Origin: Chloroflexota bacterium
GTDB taxonomy: Bacteria; Chloroflexota; Chloroflexia; Thermomicrobiales; UBA6265
Reading direction: 5' to 3'
Length of the DNA stretch: 64,000 nt
Assembly (NCBI GenBank): GCA_023389575.1
Contig: JAEWEG010000052.1
Location: 15,367 to 79,366, forward strand
Shown one piece after another: positions 43,887-50,902 of the stretch. The notes beneath the pieces were generated by a model. The model had not been told where the DNA came from, ran no database searches, and saw only the letters and a list, made by a program, of their open reading frames with translations. How positions within the stretch are numbered: the stretch's first letter is position 1; every line of letters begins with the position of its first letter. A program made the translations under genes and the position numbers.

Positions 43887-44978
43887 GTGTCCACAGATAA
43901 GGTTCGCGTTGGCGTGATTGGGTGCGGCGCCGGCATCTTTCACCTCGAGGGCTACTCCGCCGACCCTCGCGTCGAGATCGTGGCCCTGGCCGGCCTCGAC
44001 ACCGACCGCTGCGAAATGCTCGCCGGCCGGTTCAACATTCCCCGCGTGTACCGTGACTACCAGGACCTGCTGGCCCAGGACGACATCCAGGCCGTCAGCA
44101 TCGCGGTGCCGAACATCCTCCACAAGCCCGTCGCCATCGCCGCGCTCGAAGCCGGCAAGCATGTGCTGATCGAGAAGCCGCTCGCCCGGAACACCGCCGA
44201 AGGCCGGGAGATGGTGGAGGCGGCCGAGAAGCACAACCGCATCCTGGCGGTGTCATTCCAGCGCCGTACCCGCCACGATGTCGAGATCGTGCGCGACCAG
44301 ATCAGCTCCGGCGCGCTCGGCCGCGTCTACTACAGCAAGGCGTACTGGATGCGCCGGTCGGGCATTCCCGGTCTCGGTAGCTGGTTCACCTCAAAGGAAG
44401 CGGCCGGTGGAGGCCCGCTGATCGACCTCGGCGTGCACGTATTGGACATGGCGCTCTACATGCTTGGCAACCCCAGGGTGGTTACCGTCAGCGCCGCGAC
44501 CTACGCTGAAATCGGCCCACGCGGGCGCGGCAACTGGGTCGGCCGGCGGACCAGCACTTCCGGCGATGATCCGGTCAACTACGAGGTCGAGGACATGGCG
44601 GCCGCCTTCCTACGCTTCGACGATGGCGCGACCTTGCACCTGGAAGCGTCCTGGGCATCGTTCACCGAGATGGATGACGATTTCGGCGTCCAGTTCTTCG
44701 GCTCCGAGGGCGGTGCCCGTATCCACTCGAAGAAGTACGCCGATGTCGATACGCTCGACCTGTTCTCCGAGATTGGCGATACCACCACCGACAGCCATCC
44801 CCGGCTCGTTTCCCGGCCCGGCCACGAGCAGATCATCCGTGGCTTCGTCACCGGCATCCTGGATGGCACGCCGGTCTCCCCGAATGGCCTTGAGGGACTC
44901 GACCGCGTGCGCCTGATCGAGGCAATCTACCGCTCGGCCGAGCTTGGCCGTGAGATCGAGGTGGAAGAGGTCGGGTGA
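43887..44978 (+). CDS. Gfo/Idh/MocA-family NAD(P)-dependent oxidoreductase
   Basis: A 363-residue sugar-dehydrogenase-like enzyme. The Rossmann domain has VGVIGCGAGIFHLEGY, and the catalytic block is HVLIEKPLARN (EKP motif). The C-terminal alpha/beta domain has GGGPLIDLGVHVLDMALYMLG with the GxHxxD motif. The substrate is probably a sugar or polyol derivative but is not inferable. The GTG at 43887 is fixed by GGAGGA six nt upstream. It is followed 81 nt later by a ThuA-like gene, a frequent companion in 3-keto-disaccharide metabolism. Confidence 0.92.
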   Translation: MSTDKVRVGVIGCGAGIFHLEGYSADPRVEIVALAGLDTDRCEMLAGRFNIPRVYRDYQDLLAQDDIQAVSIAVPNILHKPVAIAALEAGKHVLIEKPLARNTAEGREMVEAAEKHNRILAVSFQRRTRHDVEIVRDQISSGALGRVYYSKAYWMRRSGIPGLGSWFTSKEAAGGGPLIDLGVHVLDMALYMLGNPRVVTVSAATYAEIGPRGRGNWVGRRTSTSGDDPVNYEVEDMAAAFLRFDDGATLHLEASWASFTEMDDDFGVQFFGSEGGARIHSKKYADVDTLDLFSEIGDTTTDSHPRLVSRPGHEQIIRGFVTGILDGTPVSPNGLEGLDRVRLIEAIYRSAELGREIEVEEVG

Positions 44979-45059
44979 CAACCCGGCCAATCTGGGCCAC
45001 CATAGTCGCGAAATCGCAGGGGCTGGCCAGTTCGCCAGCGCATCCACGAAAGGTTCTTC

Positions 45060-45842
45060 ATGACCAAGCCAGTTCGCGTCACCGTCTGGAACGAATTCCG
45101 CCACGAGCAGAAGGATGAGCATATCGGCTCGATCTACCCCAAGGGCATCCACGGCGCGATCGCCGAGGGGCTCGAGGCGGCCGGTGGTTTCGAGGTGCGC
45201 ACCGCCACCCTCGATGAGCCCGAGCACGGTCTCACCCAGGACGTGATCGACAACACCGATGTCTTCGTCTGGTGGGGCCACATGGCCCATGGCGAGGTGG
45301 CCGACGAGGTCGTCAGCCGCGTCCACAAGCGCGTGCTCGATGGCGCCGGCCTGATCGTCCTCCACTCCGGCCATTTCTCGAAGATCTTCAAGCGCCTGAT
45401 GGGTACCACCTGCGACCTGAAGTGGCGCGAGGCCGATGAGAAGGAGCGACTCTGGGTGGTTTCGCCTGGTCACCCGATCGTCGATGGCGTTGGTGAGTAC
45501 ATCGAACTGGCCCAGGAAGAGATGTACGGCGAGCCGTTCGGCATTCCGCAGCCCGACAACCTGATCTTCGTGAGCTGGTTCCAGGGCGGCGAAATCTTCC
45601 GCAGCGGCGCGGCCTACTATCGTGGCCAGGGCAAGGTGTTCTACTTCCGGCCCGGCCACGAGACCTATCCGACCTACTACAACGAGCAGATTCGCAAGGT
45701 CATCGCCAACGCCGCCAACTGGGCGGCCCCGGTCGACCGGCCGGCGCCAATCCTCGGCAACCAGGACCCAATCGAGGACCTGCCGTGGTACGACCGCAAG
45801 CACGCGGTCACCGAGCAGTTTGGTGACGCCTCCCTCGACTAG
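45060..45842 (+). CDS. ThuA-like (trehalose-utilisation family) protein
   Basis: A 260-residue class I glutamine-amidotransferase-like fold of the ThuA group: VTVWNEFRHEQ at the N-terminus, VFVWWGHMAHGEV, GLIVLHSGHFSKIFKRLMG with the histidine region, and FYFRPGHETYPTYY. ThuA proteins accompany Gfo/Idh dehydrogenases in disaccharide oxidation and are thought to be isomerases or hydrolases; exact chemistry unknown here. AAGG lies upstream of the ATG. Between the Gfo/Idh gene and the amine-oxidase gene, so likely one catabolic operon. Confidence 0.9.
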   Translation: MTKPVRVTVWNEFRHEQKDEHIGSIYPKGIHGAIAEGLEAAGGFEVRTATLDEPEHGLTQDVIDNTDVFVWWGHMAHGEVADEVVSRVHKRVLDGAGLIVLHSGHFSKIFKRLMGTTCDLKWREADEKERLWVVSPGHPIVDGVGEYIELAQEEMYGEPFGIPQPDNLIFVSWFQGGEIFRSGAAYYRGQGKVFYFRPGHETYPTYYNEQIRKVIANAANWAAPVDRPAPILGNQDPIEDLPWYDRKHAVTEQFGDASLD

Positions 45843-45869
45843 GTCGCGAGGCACGGAGAACGACACAGC

Positions 45870-47024
45870 ATGAGCAACAGGCGGGCCGATGTCATCGTAC
45901 TCGGCGGCGGAACGATGGGAACGGCGACGGGATGGGCATTGGCTCGCCAGGGCGTGAACGTGGCCGTGCTGGAGCAGTTCCAGCACATTCACGGCAACGG
46001 TAGCCATGGCGGCAAGCACCGCATCTTCCGCCACGCCTACGCCGAGGGAGCGCTCTATGTTCCGTGGACCCTGGAGGCCGACCGGCTGTGGTCGGACCTC
46101 CAGGAGCGCACGGGATCGTCGATCCTGCATCGCATCGGCTGCATCGACATCTCCGCGCCCGGCTACCATCGCGCCCGCGACGCCTACGACAGCGCCAGGG
46201 CCCACGGGGTCGATGCCGAATGGATCACCGGCGCCGATGTGAACGCCCGCTGGCCGATCTGGAACCTGCCCGAGGACCGCGAGGTTTGCTACGGTCCCCA
46301 GGCCGGGTACGTCGATGTCGCCAGCGGCCTGTACGCGCTCGCCAGCGAGTTTCGCGCCGCCGGTGGCCTGCTGGTGGACAACACACCGGTCACGTCGTGG
46401 TCGGCCAGCGATTCCGGCGTCGAGGTCGTCACCGATGCTGGGACCTGGACGGCCGACCGGCTGGTCATCACCGCCGGGGCGTGGTCGATCCATCTCCTGC
46501 GCGACCTCGGTATTCCTCTCACGGTCCGTCGAAAGCCGGTCATGTGGTTCGAAGTCGACGCCGATCACGCCAGCCTCGCCTCGCCAGGCGCGATGCCGGT
46601 GTTCATCAGCGACGACGAGCACGGTGAGTACTACGGTATCCCCGAACCCGACTTCCCGGCAGTGAAGATCGGCAGACACGATGGCGGTGAGGCGGTCGAT
46701 CCAAACACCATTCGCCGCGTGGTCGACCCGGTTGACAGCGAGCAGGACGTGTTGCCCTTTATCCGGCGCAGGCTGAAAGGGTTCACTGGCAGGCTGGTGG
46801 ATACCTCCGTCTGCATGTACACGCTCACGCCAGACGAAGACTTCGTGATCGACCGGCATCCGGAATGGAGCCGGGTGACGATCGCCGCCGGGTTCAGCGG
46901 CCACGGGTTCAAGTTCACCCCCAAGGTTGGCGAATACCTCGCCGAACTCACCACCAGCGACGCAGCGGATCCGCTTCCCGAATTCTCCCTCGGTCGGTTC
47001 GCCACGGTGACCGGCAAGGCCTGA
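45870..47024 (+). CDS. FAD-dependent amine oxidase, sarcosine/N-methyltryptophan oxidase type
   Basis: A 384-residue DAO-family flavoenzyme. The dinucleotide fold VIVLGGGTMGTATGWALA opens the protein; NGSHGGKHRIFRHAY, GPQAGYVDVASGLYAL and SVCMYTLTPDEDFVIDRHP (cut: CMYTLTPDEDF) are typical of monomeric sarcosine oxidase/SolA. Cys315 lies where those enzymes bind FAD covalently. Likely oxidises an N-methyl or secondary amino acid to give an aldehyde or imine and hydrogen peroxide. It starts 27 nt after the ThuA gene and ends at a terminator. Confidence 0.92.
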   Translation: MSNRRADVIVLGGGTMGTATGWALARQGVNVAVLEQFQHIHGNGSHGGKHRIFRHAYAEGALYVPWTLEADRLWSDLQERTGSSILHRIGCIDISAPGYHRARDAYDSARAHGVDAEWITGADVNARWPIWNLPEDREVCYGPQAGYVDVASGLYALASEFRAAGGLLVDNTPVTSWSASDSGVEVVTDAGTWTADRLVITAGAWSIHLLRDLGIPLTVRRKPVMWFEVDADHASLASPGAMPVFISDDEHGEYYGIPEPDFPAVKIGRHDGGEAVDPNTIRRVVDPVDSEQDVLPFIRRRLKGFTGRLVDTSVCMYTLTPDEDFVIDRHPEWSRVTIAAGFSGHGFKFTPKVGEYLAELTTSDAADPLPEFSLGRFATVTGKA

Positions 47025-47095
47025 TTTCCTTGTCGGCCCGTTTTCCACGGCGCCCGTTTCGGTGAAATCGCTGTCACATTCCCATGATGTTTGAG

Positions 47096-47133
47096 AACAC
47101 CCGTGTACCTACAGGGAGGGCCCGGGTGTTTTC
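47096..47133 (+). terminator. Rho-independent terminator after the amine oxidase gene
   Basis: AACACCCG (47096-47103) pairs with CGGGTGTT (47123-47130), followed by TTC; a run of four T in total at the 3' side. Confidence 0.83.
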
Positions 47134-47179
47134 ATGGGCCTCCGGTGCATCTCCCACTGACCAGAAAAATCTAAACCTC

Positions 47180-47195
47180 TAGTAAACCTATACTA
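47180..47195 (+). promoter_or_regulatory. Dyad over the -10 upstream of ohr
   Basis: TAGTA (47180-47184), 6 nt, TACTA (47191-47195), overlapping a -10-like TATACT (47189-47194), in an unusually AT-rich patch. A MarR/OhrR-type repressor site would sit here; no such regulator gene is adjacent. Confidence 0.4.
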
Positions 47196-47288
47196 ATGGC
47201 TGGGGTGATGATCCATGTCGCGGTATAGGCTTTGTCATTCGCTTCCGGATGGAAGCCTGACTTATCGAAGTGAACGAAATGGGGCCCC

Positions 47289-47720
47289 ATGTCCATCGCC
47301 AGGATCAACCCGATATATACCGCCACAGTCAACGTAACTGGAGGTCGCCACGACGGCACCGCTGTCAGCGACGATGGGGTGCTCGACCTTCGCCTCTCAC
47401 CGCCGGGTGCGAAGCGGGACGAGCCGTCCACCAATCCCGAGCAACTGTTTGCGGCGGGGTACGCCGCCTGTTACCAGAGCGCGCTGATGGGTGCCGCCCG
47501 CGCCGCTGGCGTCGACGCTTCCGAGAGCACCGTCTCGGCGGATGTTGCCCTGGGTAAGGAGGATGGCACGGACCTGTTTGGCCTGAAGGTTACGCTCACC
47601 GTTGCCATTCCGGGCGTTGACAAGGCACAGGTCCAGGAACTGGCGGAGGAAGCAGACAAGACCTGCCCGTACTCCCGCGCCACCAGGGGAAATATCGAGG
47701 TGGTCGTTCGCGCCGCCTAG
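47289..47720 (+). CDS. ohr: Organic hydroperoxide resistance protein
   Basis: Thiol-dependent peroxidase reducing fatty-acid and other organic hydroperoxides. A 143-residue OsmC/Ohr fold with YTATVNVTGGRHD, the peroxidatic Cys61 in FAAGYAACYQSAL and resolving Cys126 in DKTCPYSRATRGNIEV (both in the classic Ohr contexts). It stands alone between two terminators, next to a peroxide-producing amine oxidase gene. Confidence 0.95.
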   Translation: MSIARINPIYTATVNVTGGRHDGTAVSDDGVLDLRLSPPGAKRDEPSTNPEQLFAAGYAACYQSALMGAARAAGVDASESTVSADVALGKEDGTDLFGLKVTLTVAIPGVDKAQVQELAEEADKTCPYSRATRGNIEVVVRAA

Positions 47721-47745
47721 TCGCTCGAACAACGCATGATGACAT

Positions 47746-47770
47746 GGGGAGGTCTCTCGACCTCCCCTTT
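47746..47770 (+). terminator. Rho-independent terminator after ohr
   Basis: GGGGAGGT (47746-47753) / ACCTCCCC (47760-47767) with a 6-nt loop, then TTT. Confidence 0.9.
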
Positions 47771-47956
47771 GTCGCGCACCCAAAATTTCGCGCCGCTTTC
47801 GCCGCGACCACGCTTTATCGACCAGTTCACACCGATTCCCGTCGCGGGGCTTGTGCTTCCACCCGTGCGCTGGGATAGTGACGCCACTCAACGGCCATCA
47901 CCGGGTCCCAAGACGCGACGTCATGCAATTCCCCGAGCGCACACCTGGAGCACCAC

Positions 47957-50356
47957 ATGGTTGAAATCGAACTGGTCGCCACCGACGTCCGGAACGTCGA
48001 TCTCGTCGTAGTGGGAGGTGGCCTCGCCGGGTCCTGCGCCGCCATCGCCGCCGCCCGCAAGGGCGCGTCGGTCGTGCTGGTGCAGGAACGCCCGGTGCTC
48101 GGTGGCAACAGCAGCAGCGAAGTCCGCGTCGGCCCGGTCGGCGCGTCCCAGAGCGGGTACCACCGCGATGCCCGGGAAACCGGCATCATCGAGGAGATCT
48201 TCCTGGAGGTTCGCGCCAGGGCATATGGGCTCAAGCAGTTTAACGGCAGCCACTACCCGTTTTGGGACGTCATCATCTCCGAGAAGGTCGAAGCCGAACC
48301 AAACCTCGAGCTCCTGCTCAACACCAGGGTGATCGGCGTCTCATCGTCCGAAACCAACGTCGAAGGCTACGAACGGCAAATCGACCGCCTCTGGGCGGTC
48401 CAGCAAGGCACTGAGCGCGTCTTCGACCTGTCCCCGAAGGCGGTGATCGACGCCACTGGCGACGGTTTCGTCGCCTTCCAGGCGGGCGCGCCGTTCCGCT
48501 ACGGCCGGGAGGCGCGCTCCGAGTTCAACGAGTCGTGGGCACCGGAGGAAGCGGACGATATCGTCCTGGGGTCGAGCATCATGTTCGCCGCCCGCGACGT
48601 TGGGCGGCCGGTCCCGTTCGTCGCGCCCGAGTGGGCGCATGTGTTCGAGGACGAGGAATCGCTTCCCTATCGCGCCCACGAGAACTTCGACGCGGGTTAC
48701 TGGTGGATCGAATGGGGCGGCACCACCGACACCATCCAGAACAACGAGGATATCCGCAAGGAGCTCCATCGGGCGGTGCTCGGCGTCTGGGACCACATCA
48801 AGAACCGCTGCACCGTCCCCGGCGTGCGCGAGCGGGCCGAGAATTGGGCGCTTGACTGGATTGGCCACATCCCCGGCAAGCGCGAGAGCCGCCGGTTCGA
48901 GGGCGACCACATCATGACCGAGCACGATGTCGTGCTCGGCCTGGATGGCGTTCCCACCGACGTGGTCACGCACGGTGGCTGGCCCATCGACCTCCACGCG
49001 CCGGACGGCGTGTACTCATCCGACAAGCCGTGTACCCAGCCTCCCCTGCCCGGCCTCTATGGCATTCCGCTCTCCGCGCTCTACAGCCGTACCGTCAGCA
49101 ACCTGTATCTGGCGGGGCGCGACATCAGCACCACCCACGTCGCCCACGGCACGACCCGGGTGATGAAGACCTGCGCGGTCATCGGCGAGGCGGCGGGCGC
49201 GGCCGCCGCCCTGGCAATCTCCCGAAACCAGACCCCACGATGCCTCGCCCACGACCCCGCGTCCCTGCGCGACCTGCAAATCGGCCTCCTGCGGGATGGT
49301 CTCTACCTGCCGCTGCGCGACGACGCCGACCCGTGCGATCTGGCCCGCAAGCCTGGTGTCACGATGTCCGCCACAAGCCAGGGCACCCTTCGCCTCGGCG
49401 CGGACATGAAATGGGAAGAGGCTGGCACCGGCTTCCCGGAGCACAAGGGCATCGGCGATGCCGGTCGTGCCGTGGCGCTCGATCGGGCCCTCGGTCAGGC
49501 GTTCGTCATGAGCGAATCACGGCTCGACTTGGTCGAACTCGATCTGGTGTCATCCAACCAGGAGTCGACGACCGTCCGCCTGCAGGTACGCCAGGCGACG
49601 CAGCTTCGCGGTTTCGGGCCCCTCGATGCCGGGGCGGAGACCCTCGTGACGCTCGAAGCCGATGTCGCGCCTGGGACCAGCACCGTTCGATTCCAGCCGG
49701 ACACCCCGATTGCCTGCACCCCGAACCGTCCGCTGGTGCTCGTGCTCGAGCCGGCGCCCGGCATTTCCTGGACGCTCACCGCCGAGGAACCACCTGGCAC
49801 CCAGGCGGGCGGTTGGGACGCCGAACTCGGTTACTGGCGATGGTTCCACGGCACGCTGGCGTTCGATGTCGCACCGGTCAGCGCGCCGTACGGCCCGGAG
49901 AACATCGTATCCGGCATCAACCGGCCGGAGCAGGCCACTAATCTCTGGGTGTCCAACCCGTCCCAACCGTTGCCACAGGCCATCACGCTCACCTGGCCCG
50001 AGCCGGTGGAGATTGGCCGTGTCGAGGTGACTTTTGATTCACACCTCAGTGGCTGGGTTTGGGAAGGACCGTTCTCGACGGTGGTTCGCGACTACGAAAT
50101 CTCGGCCGCAACCGATGGCGGTTCCACGGTCGTGGCGCGGGCCACCGGCAATCACCAGCGCCGCCGCGTTCACGACATCGCGCCAACCCTGACCAACCAA
50201 CTCACGCTGGCCGTCACCGCCACGAACGGCATCGGTACCGCCCGGGTGGTGGAAATCCGCGTTTATCCGCCGGAGCATGACGAAACCCCTGGCGATCAGT
50301 CGCCAGGGGTTCATGCCAGGGGCCGATGGCCGCGCCAGGCGGGCACCGGCGATTAA
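47957..50356 (+). CDS. FAD-dependent oxidoreductase with C-terminal beta-sandwich extension
   Basis: A 799-residue protein with no signal peptide. Residues 12-430: an FAD_oxidored-type domain starting LVVVGGGLAGSCAAIAAARKG, with RPVLGGNSSSEVR and, near the end, LYLAGRDISTTHVAHGTTRVM and AAGAAAALAI. Residues about 460-780: two beta-rich domains, the second ending like an F5/8-type (discoidin) carbohydrate-binding fold (LPQAITLTWPEPVEIGRVEVTF). Such FAD enzymes are usually of unknown substrate, found in sugar-degradation loci. The last 23 or so residues are encoded through a terminator-like hairpin, so the natural end may have shifted. Confidence 0.83.
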   Translation: MVEIELVATDVRNVDLVVVGGGLAGSCAAIAAARKGASVVLVQERPVLGGNSSSEVRVGPVGASQSGYHRDARETGIIEEIFLEVRARAYGLKQFNGSHYPFWDVIISEKVEAEPNLELLLNTRVIGVSSSETNVEGYERQIDRLWAVQQGTERVFDLSPKAVIDATGDGFVAFQAGAPFRYGREARSEFNESWAPEEADDIVLGSSIMFAARDVGRPVPFVAPEWAHVFEDEESLPYRAHENFDAGYWWIEWGGTTDTIQNNEDIRKELHRAVLGVWDHIKNRCTVPGVRERAENWALDWIGHIPGKRESRRFEGDHIMTEHDVVLGLDGVPTDVVTHGGWPIDLHAPDGVYSSDKPCTQPPLPGLYGIPLSALYSRTVSNLYLAGRDISTTHVAHGTTRVMKTCAVIGEAAGAAAALAISRNQTPRCLAHDPASLRDLQIGLLRDGLYLPLRDDADPCDLARKPGVTMSATSQGTLRLGADMKWEEAGTGFPEHKGIGDAGRAVALDRALGQAFVMSESRLDLVELDLVSSNQESTTVRLQVRQATQLRGFGPLDAGAETLVTLEADVAPGTSTVRFQPDTPIACTPNRPLVLVLEPAPGISWTLTAEEPPGTQAGGWDAELGYWRWFHGTLAFDVAPVSAPYGPENIVSGINRPEQATNLWVSNPSQPLPQAITLTWPEPVEIGRVEVTFDSHLSGWVWEGPFSTVVRDYEISAATDGGSTVVARATGNHQRRRVHDIAPTLTNQLTLAVTATNGIGTARVVEIRVYPPEHDETPGDQSPGVHARGRWPRQAGTGD
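50284..50311 (+). terminator. Terminator-like hairpin inside the 3' end of the FAD oxidoreductase gene
   Basis: AACCCCTGGCGA (50284-50295) and TCGCCAGGGGTT (50300-50311) form a perfect 12-bp stem with a 4-nt loop, 45 nt before the annotated stop. No T-run. Being inside coding sequence is unusual. Confidence 0.6.
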
Positions 50357-50358
50357 GA

Positions 50359-50688
50359 TCAGGACGGTCGAATCGAGAACAGGGCCGTAACTTCGTCGGT
50401 CGCATCGGTTCCCTCGGGCCAGCCGCCTCCAGCCTCGGCCCATTCATTCACGATCTCGTGCAGGCGCCGGTCGCTCATGATGAACCCGGACGCCGACGTG
50501 CCGCGCTTGCTGCCGCTGTCCTGGAGTTCGGCCAGTCCGACGCGCAGGTCCCGCACGAAGGCTCGCTTCTGGTCATCGGAGAACGCCTCCGTGAACGGGA
50601 AGAGCCGACTATCGCGGGTCTGCAGGTACAGGACCACCCGGTCCGCGAGCAACTGGTCGAAGGATGGCGACGGATCGATTTGAGCCAC
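50359..50688 (-). CDS. Hypothetical protein, 109 residues
   Basis: No family is recognised. It is a soluble, acidic protein (FTEAFSDDQKRAFVRDLRVGLAEL; cut: FSDDQKRAFVRDLRVGLAEL) probably mostly helical, with no signal peptide or membrane segment. It is called as a gene because the GTG at 50688 has AGGAG at correct spacing and the residue composition is protein-like. Its stop is two nt from that of the convergent FAD oxidoreductase gene. Confidence 0.65.
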   Translation of the reverse strand: MAQIDPSPSFDQLLADRVVLYLQTRDSRLFPFTEAFSDDQKRAFVRDLRVGLAELQDSGSKRGTSASGFIMSDRRLHEIVNEWAEAGGGWPEGTDATDEVTALFSIRPS

Positions 50689-50902
50689 GGTGGGTGTACT
50701 CCTGGGTGGGCGGTGGGGACTGGCGACCGGCTCCCGCTGCGAAAGCCGCGCTAACCGGTCGAATGGCCGGGCAGGGTATCCATCCGCCCGACGGTGTTTG
50801 CTGGCAGAATTGTACCGTGAGCCGCACCCGGGATGCCCCTGGCGCCGCGGCTTTTCCATACACGGGATCACAGATCGAACATCCCCACGGAAGGATCGCT
50901 TC

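Noticed and set aside
43663..43917. An 84-codon plus-strand frame between the APH-like and Gfo/Idh genes
   Set aside because: Starts inside the kinase gene, overlaps the next gene out of frame, and lacks a ribosome-binding site.
44610..47048. An 812-codon minus-strand open frame across the Gfo/Idh, ThuA and amine oxidase genes
   Set aside because: It spans three well-supported genes and has no family features; produced by third-position GC bias.
47171..47434. An 87-codon minus-strand frame overlapping ohr
   Set aside because: Overlaps the ohr gene and its promoter region and has no protein features.
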